Assembly (NCBI RefSeq): GCF_018736145.1
Contig: NZ_CP059997.1
Span: 7,377,501-7,441,500, forward strand
From: Amycolatopsis sp. CA-230715
Lineage (GTDB): Bacteria; Actinomycetota; Actinomycetes; Mycobacteriales; Pseudonocardiaceae
Reading direction: 5' to 3'
Length of the DNA stretch: 64,000 nt
Below, piece after piece: positions 8,994 to 18,402 of the stretch. The translations under genes and the position numbers were made by a program. The notes under the pieces are model-generated. The model was given only the letters and a program-made list of their open reading frames with translations. It searched no databases and was not told where the DNA came from. Position 1 is the stretch's first letter; each line of letters opens with the position of its first letter.

Positions 8994-11825
8994 ATGCGGA
9001 CCGGATCGCCCGCGCTGGTGGGAAGAGCGGACGAACTCGCCGCGGTGACCGGGATACTCGCCGCCGGCGCCGGTGTCGTGCTGCTGGGCGGTGAAGCGGG
9101 CATCGGGAAGACCAGACTGGTCGAAGAACTGGCCGTTTCCGCGGAGCGTCTGGTACTCGTCGGCCGGTGCGCGCGATTCGACGAACCCGTCCCGTTCGGT
9201 CCCGTCGTCGACGCACTGCGGAACCTGGAAAACGAAAAGGCGATCGTCGAACGGGCCGCGCACCGCCCGATAACCGGGGCACTGCGCCGATATCTGCCCG
9301 AGATCGCCGATCGCCTGCCACCCGAGCCACCGGAGAGCGGGGACGCGCCGTCGGACCGGCACACCGTGTTCCGCGCGTTCGTCGAGCTGCTGCGCTGCGC
9401 GGGGCCGGTGCTGCTGGTCGTCGAAGACGCGCAGTGGGCGGACGAACAAACGCGACGGCTGCTGAGGTACCTGTCCGGGGACACGGCGGGACAGGTGAGC
9501 GCCGTGGTGACCTACCGGCCGGAGGAGGTCGACGGCGAGCACCCGCTCGCGAAACCGGGGAACCCCGGCGCTGCCGTGCCGCACGTCCGGCTGGGACCGT
9601 TGACGGCAGCGCAGGTGCACGAACTGGCGTCGGCGATCGCGGGCACGCATCGCATCTCGGGCGAGCTTGCGCGCGAGCTGTTCCGGCTCAGCGGCGGGAA
9701 CCCGCTCGTGGTGGGGGAACTGGTGCGCGCCAAGCAGGATCCCGCGCCGCCGTGGGACACCTCCGAGCGGTTCGACGTGCCGCAGACGGTGGCCGACGCG
9801 ATCCGCGCGCGGACGGCGGCGCTGCCACCGGACGCGAAGCGGGTGGTCGACTGCGCCGCGGTGCTCGACACGAAGGCGGGACCCGGTTCGATCACGACCG
9901 AGGTGCTGACGGCGCTGACCGGCCTCACCCCGGAGGCCACGCGAGCGGGTCTCGTCGCCGCGGTCGAAGCGAACGTGCTGACGGGCACGGCCGCGGGCGG
10001 GTACGGGTTCCGGCACGCGGCGGCGCGGCGCGCGGTCTACGAAGCGATTCCCGGGCCCCGCCGCGAAACCTCGCACCGGCACGCCTTCCACAAGCTCGAA
10101 GGCACGGCAGCCGAACTGGCCGAGCACGCCTTGCACGGCGGGCTCGCGCGCGAGTACGGCCGGTACGCCGAGCTGGCCGCGGACGAAGCGATCGCGCGGG
10201 GCGAGGGGACCGTGGCGGTGCGCGCGCTGCTGCGGCTGGCGCTCCGGCCGGGCACCGGGCGTGCCGATCTCGAGCGCATCGCGGGCAAGATCGGCGAGGT
10301 CGCGCCCTACTGCGACGACCGCGTCGAAGCGATCCGGGTGCTCGACCGGACGCTGGCGCTGCCCGGCCTGACGGACCGCTGCCGCGGCATGGTGCGGACC
10401 AGCCTCGGGCAGCTGCTGCTGCGCCAGGTCGGCGGTGTCGAGGCGGGGCGCCTCGCGCTCATCAGGGCGGCAGCCGAGCTGGCCGACTTCCCCGAACTGG
10501 CCGCGCGAACCGGTTCCTACCTGGCGAAACCGCTGTACGGTTCGACCCCGCTCGCCGCGCACCTGCCGTGGATGCGCAAGGTCGACGCCGCCATCCGGCG
10601 TGCCGAGGACACCCCCGGTACGACGTTCCTGCTGGCGAACAACGTCGGGTCGTGGCTCGACATCGGCGATCCGCACGGCTGGTCGTTGCTGGCCCGCCTG
10701 CCCGAAGCACCGCGCACGGACGAAGAACAGCGCGACGTCGAACGCGCCTACAACAACGCGGCCGACGCGTGCGCGTGGACCGGCCGGTACCGCGACGGGC
10801 TCCGCCTGATCGGGATGGCGTTCGGCTGCTCGACGGCGGGCGGTCAGAAGCAACGGGTCGCGAGCCGGTCGACGAAACTGCACCTCGACTGGCTCACCGG
10901 CGCGTGGGACGGGCTCGCCGCACGTGCTGGGAAACTGCGCGCGGGCCATCCCGAGATCCACGGCATCAGCAGCGAGGCCTCGCTGGTGCTCGGGTTCCTC
11001 GCCGCCGCGAAGGGGGATTGGACGGAGGCGTCGGTCCTGTTCGGTGAACTGCGCCTGGACCGCCCGGAGAACCTGTCGGCGCCGATCGTGCTGGCCGGGT
11101 ATGGCGGTCTCGTCCGGTTGAGCCTTGCGCGCGAGCGGTTCGCCGAAGCGGCCGAGTTCGCCGATCGCGCGGTGGAGTTCTTGCGGCACAAGGGGATCTG
11201 GGCTTGGGCTGGGGAGGTCGCCGCCTGCGCCGCGGAGGCTTACTGCCGGGTGGGCCGCGCCGATGACGCCCGCGTGCTCGTCGGCGAACTGGCCGCGTCA
11301 CTGCCGGGAATCGACGCCCCGGCCGCGGCCACCGCGCTGCGGGTCTGCCGCGCGGTCGTGCACGAAGCCGACGGGGAGCACGCGCGGGCGCGCGAGGAGT
11401 TCGATGCCGCGAGCCGGGACTACGACGGCTTCCCCGCGCCGTACTTCGCGGCGCAGTGCGCCGAGCAGGCCGCCGCGGCGGGGCTTTGCGCCGGTGACGA
11501 CGAAGCGACCGAGGAACTGGCCGAGGTGGCCGCCCGATTCGAGGTGCTCGGGGCGACGCGGGACGCCGCGCGCTGCCGTCACCGGCTGCGCGCGGCGGGC
11601 GGGTTCACGCCGTCGAGGCGGGGCCGCAACGGCTACGGGAGGTCGTTGTCCCCGCGCGAAGCCCACGTGGCGGAACTGCTGGCGAAGGGCCACACCAACC
11701 GGGAGATCGCCGAGGTGCTCCTGATTTCGGTGCGCACGGTGGAACAGCACGTCGCCAGGGTGCTGCGGAAACTGGACGTCGATTCCCGCGGCGCCGTGCG
11801 CGAATCCGCACTCGTCGAACGGTGA
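8994..11825 (+). CDS. Large LuxR-family ATPase transcriptional regulator (LAL type)
   Basis: A 943-residue LAL-type regulator. An AAA/ATPase-like domain carries Walker A GGEAGIGKT at ~32-40 and a Walker B within LLVVEDAQWAD at ~140. A long alpha-helical, TPR-like middle region follows. The last ~60 residues are a LuxR helix-turn-helix (SPREAHVAELLAKGHTNREI). Such proteins are ATP-dependent activators of catabolic or secondary-metabolite genes. An ATG at 8931 would add 21 residues; 8994 is preferred because it gives the usual short N-terminus before VGRADEL. It is divergent from the metalloprotease gene, a possible target. Confidence 0.9.
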   Translation: MRTGSPALVGRADELAAVTGILAAGAGVVLLGGEAGIGKTRLVEELAVSAERLVLVGRCARFDEPVPFGPVVDALRNLENEKAIVERAAHRPITGALRRYLPEIADRLPPEPPESGDAPSDRHTVFRAFVELLRCAGPVLLVVEDAQWADEQTRRLLRYLSGDTAGQVSAVVTYRPEEVDGEHPLAKPGNPGAAVPHVRLGPLTAAQVHELASAIAGTHRISGELARELFRLSGGNPLVVGELVRAKQDPAPPWDTSERFDVPQTVADAIRARTAALPPDAKRVVDCAAVLDTKAGPGSITTEVLTALTGLTPEATRAGLVAAVEANVLTGTAAGGYGFRHAAARRAVYEAIPGPRRETSHRHAFHKLEGTAAELAEHALHGGLAREYGRYAELAADEAIARGEGTVAVRALLRLALRPGTGRADLERIAGKIGEVAPYCDDRVEAIRVLDRTLALPGLTDRCRGMVRTSLGQLLLRQVGGVEAGRLALIRAAAELADFPELAARTGSYLAKPLYGSTPLAAHLPWMRKVDAAIRRAEDTPGTTFLLANNVGSWLDIGDPHGWSLLARLPEAPRTDEEQRDVERAYNNAADACAWTGRYRDGLRLIGMAFGCSTAGGQKQRVASRSTKLHLDWLTGAWDGLAARAGKLRAGHPEIHGISSEASLVLGFLAAAKGDWTEASVLFGELRLDRPENLSAPIVLAGYGGLVRLSLARERFAEAAEFADRAVEFLRHKGIWAWAGEVAACAAEAYCRVGRADDARVLVGELAASLPGIDAPAAATALRVCRAVVHEADGEHARAREEFDAASRDYDGFPAPYFAAQCAEQAAAAGLCAGDDEATEELAEVAARFEVLGATRDAARCRHRLRAAGGFTPSRRGRNGYGRSLSPREAHVAELLAKGHTNREIAEVLLISVRTVEQHVARVLRKLDVDSRGAVRESALVER

Positions 11826-12446
11826 TCAGGGGCCGACCGCGACGAACGGGATCGAGCCGTGCGCGGGCGCGCGGAGCTGCGGGATGGCCGTCGGCAGCGA
11901 GGTGAAGTGGTTGTCGGCGGTGACCCAGAGCCGGAAGTCGCCGGTCTGGCCGAGGTTCGTGCCGTATTCGCGGCCGCCGACGAAGGCGGGGCTCTTGCCG
12001 ACCCCGCCCATCACGATGGCGATCCAGAGTTCCTTGTTCATCGGCTGCGGCGGGACCTCGGTGGTCAACGGCGCCTTGATGATGCCGCCCGCCTGCAGCT
12101 GGGCCGAAATGTCCGCGGTGGTCGCGAGCAGCTTGCCGTCGGCGGGGTCGTACACGCCGAGGTAGGAGTTGGTGATCCCGGCGCCCCCGGTGATCACCGC
12201 GGTCATCGCGATCCGCGTCGGCACGGTCTGGTCGACGTACACCCGGTTCACGTAGATCACCCCGGGGCTCAGCCCCGGAGTGCTCGGCATGATCGCGGGA
12301 TCGCCGGTGGCGGCGATCAGGTTGAGCTGAGCCGGTGACCACGCGCCCATCCTGGCCTGCGGCGGCGGGGAAGGCGGCGGGACGGGCGTCGACGAGCACG
12401 CGGTGAGTGCGAGCAGAACTCCGATGGCGGCGGCGACCCTTCTCAT
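11826..12446 (-). CDS. Putative lipoprotein of unknown function
   Basis: A 206-residue protein with signal peptide and lipobox (MRRVAAAIGVLLALTACSS; acylated Cys at 17) and a proline-rich linker. A soluble domain follows, with repeated hydrophobic strands and no cysteine-rich or catalytic motif I recognise. The ATG at 12446 sets the signal peptide correctly. Its stop abuts the stop of the convergent LAL regulator with no gap. It lies 14 nt downstream of the membrane-protein gene on the same strand, so the lipoprotein/membrane/lipoprotein trio may form one operon. Confidence 0.75.
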   Translation of the reverse strand: MRRVAAAIGVLLALTACSSTPVPPPSPPPQARMGAWSPAQLNLIAATGDPAIMPSTPGLSPGVIYVNRVYVDQTVPTRIAMTAVITGGAGITNSYLGVYDPADGKLLATTADISAQLQAGGIIKAPLTTEVPPQPMNKELWIAIVMGGVGKSPAFVGGREYGTNLGQTGDFRLWVTADNHFTSLPTAIPQLRAPAHGSIPFVAVGP

Positions 12447-12460
12447 GCCGCGGATGGTAC

Positions 12461-13321
12461 TCAGCAGGCGGGCGCCCCACGCCGGCCCGCCGTGCTGAAC
12501 TCGAGCCGGACCGGCGCCGCGCGCGGGATCAGGATCGCCGACCCGGTGGCGGGATGCCACCCGGCGGGCAGGAACAGGTACTGGTCACCGGACTGCAGCA
12601 CGAGCTTGAGCCCGTCATAGCGGAACTTGTAGGCGTTTTCGCCCGCGTGGCACGGCGTTTCCGTGACGCCTCGCACCCGCAGGCTGAGGCTGCGCTCGCT
12701 GTAGAGCACGGTGTCCGGTTCGTACGCGAGGTCGGCTTCGAGCGCGTGTGCCTGCCCGGTGCCGACGGCGGCGGAGTAGTCGGTGGCGAACCAGAACAGG
12801 CTCAGACTGACCAGCACGAACACCGCCGCCCATTCGGCGAGCGCGGTCCGCGTGCCGCCCGTGGCCCGCCGCCGCGAGGCGTACATCAGCAGCAGCACGC
12901 CGAACGCGAAGCTGAACGGCGGGACCGCGATCGCGAAGTCGAGGAACGGCACGCGCAGGATGTTCAGCACGCCGACGCAGGTGAGGAAGAGCCCGAGCAC
13001 GACCGCGCCGATCTTGGCGATCCGCACGAGCAGCGGATGCGCGTCGTCGAGCGAAGGCCGCCGCACGAGCCGGTGCAGCCACACCACGGCGAGCCCGATC
13101 GACGCCAGCACCGCGAGCGGGACGAACAACCCGTCCGCGCTGCGCACGAGGTAGTCCTGTGTGGACAGTCCGAGCACGGTCGAGTTGACGCCGAAGTAGT
13201 AGAAGAACCAGTACGCGTGCAACCGTCCGAAGTAGAACAGCAGCGCGGTGAGCACGGTGGTCGGCGCGACCACCGCGCCCGCGGTCTTCAGTACCTGGCC
13301 GAGCCCGTGCGGTTCGGTCAC
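12461..13321 (-). CDS. Five-helix membrane protein coupled to a lipoprotein
   Basis: A 286-residue protein. Hydrophobic segments lie at about 15-35, 52-75, 95-118, 125-145 and 155-172, followed by a ~100-residue C-terminal soluble domain with two cysteines (in ETPCHAGE and the final C). The GTG at 13321 overlaps the stop of the upstream lipoprotein gene by four bases (GTGA), which indicates translational coupling. The frame stays open further upstream, but there it is only a shadow of the lipoprotein. Function is unknown; the pairing suggests a joint role at the membrane surface. Confidence 0.72.
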   Translation of the reverse strand: MTEPHGLGQVLKTAGAVVAPTTVLTALLFYFGRLHAYWFFYYFGVNSTVLGLSTQDYLVRSADGLFVPLAVLASIGLAVVWLHRLVRRPSLDDAHPLLVRIAKIGAVVLGLFLTCVGVLNILRVPFLDFAIAVPPFSFAFGVLLLMYASRRRATGGTRTALAEWAAVFVLVSLSLFWFATDYSAAVGTGQAHALEADLAYEPDTVLYSERSLSLRVRGVTETPCHAGENAYKFRYDGLKLVLQSGDQYLFLPAGWHPATGSAILIPRAAPVRLEFSTAGRRGAPAC

Positions 13322-13857
13322 GAGGTGGGCGAAGACGACGAGGTCTTCGTGGTCGTCGGCGTGCTCTTTTCGGTCGGTGGCTTGGTTTTGGCGCACGGCA
13401 GCCGGTTCACCAGGAACACGATCTGCGAGCCGTACGGTACTTGCTTGCCCTCCGGCGGGAACTCCACGATCAGGCAGTTCCCTTGCTCCTCGGCGAGCCG
13501 GTGCTTCGGATCGGCTTTCGGGACCGCCTTGAGGCACACCTTGTGATCGGCGCAGCCCTTTTCCGCGATCACCCGGTCGATGGCGCTTTTCACCTCGTAG
13601 AAGGGCTGGCCGTCGAATTCGAAGTGCGGGATCCGGCCGGGGCTCCCGGTCGCCTCGTGAGAACCGTTCTGCGGTGGCGCTCCGAGAGCGGTTTCCTCGC
13701 CGTTCTGCGACGGCCCGCCCAGTGCGGAAGTGGGATCGCTGGAGGAGGAGAAGTCCGACGAGGACGAGGACGAGGATGGCGGGCTGTCGTCGGAGCAGGC
13801 CGCGAGCACGGCTCCGGCGGCGATCAGGGTGGCGGCGAAACAACGGCGAGAAGACAT
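13318..13857 (-). CDS. Lipoprotein with serine-rich linker and PASTA-like C-terminus
   Basis: A 179-residue lipoprotein: signal with lipobox LAAC, a poly-Ser tract at about 25-45, a hydrophilic linker, then a ~70-residue domain. Its end (FPPEGKQVPYGSQIVFLVN) resembles the second half of a PASTA domain (P-x-x-G-x-x-V-x-x-G-S-x-V), known to bind peptidoglycan fragments. It has three cysteines beyond the lipobox, which PASTA domains usually lack, so the match is tentative. The ATG at 13857 has GGAGG six bases upstream. The downstream membrane gene overlaps its stop. Confidence 0.72.
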   Translation of the reverse strand: MSSRRCFAATLIAAGAVLAACSDDSPPSSSSSSSDFSSSSDPTSALGGPSQNGEETALGAPPQNGSHEATGSPGRIPHFEFDGQPFYEVKSAIDRVIAEKGCADHKVCLKAVPKADPKHRLAEEQGNCLIVEFPPEGKQVPYGSQIVFLVNRLPCAKTKPPTEKSTPTTTKTSSSSPTS

Positions 13858-13941
13858 CGTGGCCTCCAAAAAGGACCCCGAGAACTCTAGGCGCGCTCCG
13901 GCCCTTCAGGTACCGCTTGCCCGGTGAACCGCCCCAAAGGG

Positions 13942-13975
13942 CAGGCCCCGCACCGGTTTTCCGGTGCGGGGCCTG
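13942..13975 (-). terminator. Terminator downstream of the subtilase gene
   Basis: A perfect 15-bp stem (13942-13956 with 13961-13975) and a 4-nt loop lie 19 nt past the subtilase stop. The minus strand has only a weak CCCTTTGG tract after it. A GC-strong stem with a poor T-tract is common in high-GC actinobacteria. Confidence 0.75.
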
Positions 13976-13994
13976 ACCCCCAGGTTATTTTCGG

Positions 13995-16900
13995 TCAGGA
14001 AACGGAACGAACCAGTACCGTTCCGCCACCGACCGCGGTGCCCTCCGCGGTCCGCACGGTCAGCTCGCCGCGCAGCACGCGCCCTTCGCCGGGAGCGCTC
14101 GCCGCCGTCACCGCGCCCGGCACCGTCCACGACGTGCCCGCCGCGTGCGGCGCGTCGGCGTCGGTCACCGCGACCGAGCCGAACGAGGGCGCGGTGAACA
14201 CGTCGAGGTAGTCGTAGGCGGTGCTGCCCGACGGGATCGCGAACCCGTCGACCGCGACGACCCACTTGCCCGCGGCGGGGTTCGCGATCGTCACCGACTC
14301 CTCGGCGTCGCCGTCGGCGCTCTGCCCCGCGAGCACGCAGGTCCCGCTCGTGCAGTTGTAGACGCCGAGGTCGAGATCGGCCGCGGTGTCGGCGGGTTTG
14401 CCGATGGTCGCGGTGAACGAGGTCGATCCCGGTGCGATCGTCACGGGGTACTGCTGCTGCGCGCCGGTGGCGATGGTCGGCCGGTCGATCTTGGCGCTGC
14501 CCAGCGTGCCCCCGGTGAGCTTCCCGGTGAACGCGCCGAGCGTGTTGGCCACCGCGTAGCTCCGGTTCACCGGTGTCCCGATCTTCGCCGACGCGATGTC
14601 GTCCGGGTTCGGGGTGACGGTGGTGCCGAGCACGGTGGCGGCGAGCTTCCACGGCGCCACCGGCACATCGGAGGTCCGGCGCGCTTCGACGACCAGTTCC
14701 CAGACGCCCGGCAGCGGGTTCGTCACCGTGCGGCTGGTCGGGGTGCCGCCCGCGCAGCCCGCGCCGCCGTCGGGGTTGTAGCAGTTGGTCGTCGAGGTGA
14801 TGTCGATCGGGACCCCGGTCGGGTCGTAGCGCAGGAACCGGACCTGGCCCTTCCCCGGCGGGCCGCCCGCGTCGAGGTCGATCTTCAGCGCGCTCGCGCC
14901 CTGCGGCACGCGCACGAACAGGCTGGTGGCCTGGTTGCGCGCGATGGTGCCGCTGTTTTCGACGCGGTACCCCTTGTCCGCGGTGAACTCGGTCGGCGCG
15001 AAGACCGTGTTCATGGTCTGCACGTCGATGCCGATGGTGAGCGGGTTGTCCAGCCGCAGCAACGCCGAATGCGCGCCGGGTCCGGGTTTCACCTGCACGT
15101 CGAACTTGACGGGTTTGTTGAGCGGCAACGAAAGGAAGTTGCCCGAGGAGAACGTGCCGTCGTTGCCGACCCAGCTCGCGAAGTACGGCACCGGCCGCGC
15201 CGACCCGGTCGTCCTGGTCACCGTGTAGGTGCGGGTGTAGGCCTTGCCCGCGGTGACGCCCTCGCGGTCGTGGATGCCGACGCCGACGTTCGGGGTGGCC
15301 AGCAGTCCGGTTTGGACGGTGTGCACCTCGACCGAGGTGGTCACCGCGTCTGGCCGAGGGTTCACTTGCAGGGCAACGAAAGCGGCGGCCACGTTGAACA
15401 GCCCGGCGCCCTGCGCGTTGGCGGAAACACCCTTGACGAACCGCGCGGTCGACTTGATCGCCGAACGAAGCTGCGCCACCGGCGGGCGCTGGCCGCCGTG
15501 CGTCGCCTTGTACGCGCTGATCAGCAGCGCGGCGGCACCGGTCGCCTGCGGGGACGCCATTGAGGTGCCCTGCAGCATCGCGTATCCGGCCGGAAGCGGG
15601 TAGGTACCCGGAATCGGGCTCGGCTGCAGCCACCTCGGCACCGTCGAGATCGCGGCACCCGGTGCGACGATGTCCGGCTTGAACCCGCCGTCCTCGCGCG
15701 GACCGCGCGACGAGAACGGGTGGAGTCCTTCCGGCGCCTGGGTTTTCGAGCCGTAGTTCGACAACCAGGTGTCATCGGTGATGTAGGACCCGACGCTCAT
15801 CGCGTCCGTGGCGACCGACGGGTCACCGACCGAGTTGGCACCGGCTCCGCTGTTGCCCGCCGAAATGAACAGCTGCACGTTGTACTCGGCGATCGTGCGG
15901 TTGTAGAGCTCGGCGCGCGCGTTGTTGCCGTCGTTGAGCGCGGGGAGCCCGCCGATCGAGATGTTCACGACGTCGGCCCCGTGGCTGGCGGCGTAGATGA
16001 CACCGTCGATCAGCCCGCTCGACGTGCACCCGCTGCTGGTGAGGCACACCTTGACCGAGAGCACCTTCGCGCCGGGCGCCGCGCCGTCCATCCGGCCGCC
16101 GAACAGGTCGTTGCCCGCGGCGATCCCGGCGACGTGCGAGCCGTGCTCGGCGCCCGCGATCCCGATGTTGACGTACCCGGCCTTGTCGGTCTGCACCACG
16201 AAGGCCATGCGCTCGGCGATGTCGGTCGCGGGGTTGTCGGTGCCGAAGAACCCGACGTCCTGGTGATCCTTGTAGTCGGTCATCGGCTTCTCATCGGTGA
16301 AGTCCCCGTCGCCGTCGAGGTCGACCCGCACCTGCTTGGTCGCGGTGTCGAGCAGCACGCCCCACGAGTCCTTGCGGTCACCGTCGCGGTTGACGTCGCC
16401 GCCGGTCTCGCTGTCCGCAGCGCCGAGGTCGCCCGCGGTTTCGGAGAACACGCCGAAGGTGTACGGGCCGCCGGTGGCGGGCGCGGTCCAGGTCCGGCCG
16501 CTGGCGTCGAACTTGCCGGTGTAGGTCTGCGCGGACTGCTTCACCCAGGTGCCGTCACCGGAGGTGGGGGAGTTCGCGGTGTACCAGTCGGTGATCTTGT
16601 GCTCGCCGTGGCTGGTGGTGGCGAGCGCGGGGTTGTCGAGGTCGACGCCGGAGTCGAGCACGGCGACGGTGGTGTCCTTGCCGTCCCAGGCGGGGAACAC
16701 CTGCCCGAACTGCGCGGCGAAGGTGTCGCCGGTCGGCAGGTACGGGTTCACGCGCGGGGTGTTCTTGCCGGGCGCGGGCTGCGGGCTCGGATCGGCCGAC
16801 CCTTCCGGGGCCGGGTCGTCGATCTTGATGATGCCGTCGACGTCGACGGCGTTGATCGAACCCAGCTTCGACGCCTTGTCCGCGGCGCCGACGGGGACCG

Positions 16901-17231
16901 TCACCTTGAGGTAGTCGAGCTTCGCGTCAGCGGACTGGACGACACCGCCGAGCGAGCGCAGTTCGTTCGCCGCGGCGTCGGTCTTCCCCCGCTCGGCCGC
17001 GACGAGCAGGGTGACATCGGGCTTGCCCGCCTGCTCGGCCTCGGCGACGAGCGCGCGGTCGTGCTCGTCGAGTTCCTTACCGGCGGCGCCGCCCGCGCCG
17101 GGGCTCGGCGGCGGGCTCGGCTGGGCGGAAGCGGTCGGCGCGGCGACGCCGACGGTGGCCGCGGCCAGCACCGTGGCCAGCGCCGCGATCGCTCCGCGTC
17201 TCCACCGCGTTCGCAGGGTTTGCTCCATCAC
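13995..17231 (-). CDS. Secreted S8 subtilisin-like serine protease, 1078 residues
   Basis: A signal peptide (~1-37, ending A-S-A) precedes a pro-region of ~150 residues. The catalytic domain has the triad D193 (AVLDSGVDLDNP), H366 (HGSHVAGIAAG) and S557 (GTSMASPQATG). A large insert between D and H carries N-R-D-G-D-R and D-L-D-G-D-G-D-F-T-D-E, which look like calcium-binding acidic loops. The C-terminal ~450 residues are beta-rich, cell-surface-protease-like domains. At 1078 residues it is far longer than a minimal subtilisin (~380). The start is ATG at 17231 or 17228. No anchor motif is seen, so it is probably released. It is monocistronic, with a strong terminator. Confidence 0.95.
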   Translation of the reverse strand: MMEQTLRTRWRRGAIAALATVLAAATVGVAAPTASAQPSPPPSPGAGGAAGKELDEHDRALVAEAEQAGKPDVTLLVAAERGKTDAAANELRSLGGVVQSADAKLDYLKVTVPVGAADKASKLGSINAVDVDGIIKIDDPAPEGSADPSPQPAPGKNTPRVNPYLPTGDTFAAQFGQVFPAWDGKDTTVAVLDSGVDLDNPALATTSHGEHKITDWYTANSPTSGDGTWVKQSAQTYTGKFDASGRTWTAPATGGPYTFGVFSETAGDLGAADSETGGDVNRDGDRKDSWGVLLDTATKQVRVDLDGDGDFTDEKPMTDYKDHQDVGFFGTDNPATDIAERMAFVVQTDKAGYVNIGIAGAEHGSHVAGIAAGNDLFGGRMDGAAPGAKVLSVKVCLTSSGCTSSGLIDGVIYAASHGADVVNISIGGLPALNDGNNARAELYNRTIAEYNVQLFISAGNSGAGANSVGDPSVATDAMSVGSYITDDTWLSNYGSKTQAPEGLHPFSSRGPREDGGFKPDIVAPGAAISTVPRWLQPSPIPGTYPLPAGYAMLQGTSMASPQATGAAALLISAYKATHGGQRPPVAQLRSAIKSTARFVKGVSANAQGAGLFNVAAAFVALQVNPRPDAVTTSVEVHTVQTGLLATPNVGVGIHDREGVTAGKAYTRTYTVTRTTGSARPVPYFASWVGNDGTFSSGNFLSLPLNKPVKFDVQVKPGPGAHSALLRLDNPLTIGIDVQTMNTVFAPTEFTADKGYRVENSGTIARNQATSLFVRVPQGASALKIDLDAGGPPGKGQVRFLRYDPTGVPIDITSTTNCYNPDGGAGCAGGTPTSRTVTNPLPGVWELVVEARRTSDVPVAPWKLAATVLGTTVTPNPDDIASAKIGTPVNRSYAVANTLGAFTGKLTGGTLGSAKIDRPTIATGAQQQYPVTIAPGSTSFTATIGKPADTAADLDLGVYNCTSGTCVLAGQSADGDAEESVTIANPAAGKWVVAVDGFAIPSGSTAYDYLDVFTAPSFGSVAVTDADAPHAAGTSWTVPGAVTAASAPGEGRVLRGELTVRTAEGTAVGGGTVLVRSVS

Positions 17232-17687
17232 GTGATCGGCCTCTCGAGAAGTGCAGGATGGAGTGAAAGCTCATCGTGCGCGCGGCCCTACGGCAATCAC
17301 ACGCTTGGCCTATTTATCGCAATTGGTTGTGAGCCGTTCGGCGCAGTCCTCTCCGCTGAATGTGGGGTATTGACCGCCGCAATTGTCTGTCCGTTGATTA
17401 CCGGCCTCGATCGCGTGTTCGGCCCGCTGTCCCCGAAGGCCACCTTCGGGGACTCTAGCGCCACTTTCCCGGCCCTCGCAGGCGTGCGAGCCGGGCTGCG
17501 CATGCCCCGAAGGTGGCCTTCGGGGCGTTGGACGCCACAAATCCACCCCTCGCACATTCGACCGCCGCCGGGCCCCTGCCCTGAGAGCGACCTTCGGGGC
17601 GCTGGGTGCCCTGAAGGTCACCTTCGGGGCATCACCAGATCCCCGCCGAAGCGGCAGAAGCCTTACCAGCGCGGAATTCGCGGCGGG
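17232..17687. other. Intergenic stretch, occupied mainly by palindromic repeats
   Basis: These 456 bases lie between the subtilase start and the TetR gene end. The left ~200 bases are relatively AT-rich and probably hold the subtilase promoter, although no confident -35/-10 pair is visible. The rest is taken up by the palindromic repeat units listed separately. No gene is supported. Confidence 0.6.
17430..17630. repeat. Cluster of four 23-nt palindromic repeat units
   Basis: Units at 17430-17452, 17504-17526, 17578-17600 and 17608-17630 each pair a CCCCGAAGG-like arm with CCTTCGGGG around a 3-5 nt centre. The first has perfect 9-bp arms. Starts are spaced 74, 74 and 30 nt. The same unit occurs at four other intergenic sites in the window. 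The family is described in the findings. Confidence 0.85.
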
Positions 17688-18356
17688 TTAGCGCGAGGTG
17701 CGGTCGCCGCCGAGCAGCTCGATCATCTTGGCGAGCTGTTCGGCGTAGTGCTTGGTCAGTTCCGGGGAGCCGGAGTCGCCGTCGAAGATGCCGCGGGCGA
17801 GTTGCGGGTACACCGCGAGCCCGTTGGCCGCGCTCATTGCGATGAGCAGCAGCGCGGCGGGGTCCACCCGGTCGTCGATCTCGCCCGTGCGCTGGCGCTC
17901 GCGGATCATCTCGACCTCGTGCCGGAGGCGGGCATTGCGCTCGTCGGCCTCCGGCCCGGACTCGCCGGTGTCGGCGAGGCCTTCCCACGCGAGGTGGCGC
18001 CCGCCGCGGTTGTTGGCGACGCTCACCTCGACATAGCGCTTGATCATGTCGGCGAAACCCATCTCCTCGGGAAACGCCTGCGCCTCGTATTCGAGCCACT
18101 TGCGGCCCATCTCCCGGTACAGGCCTTCTTTGCCGTCGAAGTAGTAGGAGATGAGCTGCTGGTTCACCCCGGCGCGCGCGGCGATCTCGGAGACCCGGGC
18201 GCCGGCGAACCCCTTCGCGGAGAACTCGTCGGCCGCCGCTTCGAGGATGCGCGCCTTGGTGCGCTCGGGATCGCGCTGCCGCTCGTGCGGGGCGGGCGAA
18301 CGCCGGGCCCGGCGCTTGCCCTTGGCTGTCCCATCCTCTGCGGTCATGACCGGCAT
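17688..18356 (-). CDS. TetR-family transcriptional regulator
   Basis: A 222-residue repressor. A basic N-terminal tail of ~28 residues precedes the TetR DNA-binding domain at ~30-80 (RTKARILEAAADEFSAKGF, then VSEIAARAGVNQQLISYYFDGKE). The C-terminal ligand domain is variable and gives no substrate hint. Starts at 18356 or 18347 are both ATG. No obvious target gene is divergent from it; the metallo-hydrolase upstream is on the same strand, 46 nt away, so they might be co-transcribed. Confidence 0.92.
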   Translation of the reverse strand: MPVMTAEDGTAKGKRRARRSPAPHERQRDPERTKARILEAAADEFSAKGFAGARVSEIAARAGVNQQLISYYFDGKEGLYREMGRKWLEYEAQAFPEEMGFADMIKRYVEVSVANNRGGRHLAWEGLADTGESGPEADERNARLRHEVEMIRERQRTGEIDDRVDPAALLLIAMSAANGLAVYPQLARGIFDGDSGSPELTKHYAEQLAKMIELLGGDRTSR

Positions 18357-18402
18357 TGTGCCATCCGGGCAGCGAACTCAGTTATCCGTTCGGTTGACGT
18401 GG

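Noticed and set aside
12461..13843. A 460-codon membrane protein starting upstream at 13843
   Set aside because: The part before 13321 is the shadow of the lipoprotein gene and is Arg-rich. The GTG at 13321 makes a coupled start.
17310..17621. 103-codon minus-strand frame through the repeat cluster
   Set aside because: It reads across palindromic units and has no start site or protein-like sequence.
17430..17630. The palindromic repeats as a CRISPR array
   Set aside because: Units are imperfect palindromes, spacers within runs are 7 nt and similar to each other, and no cas gene is in the window.
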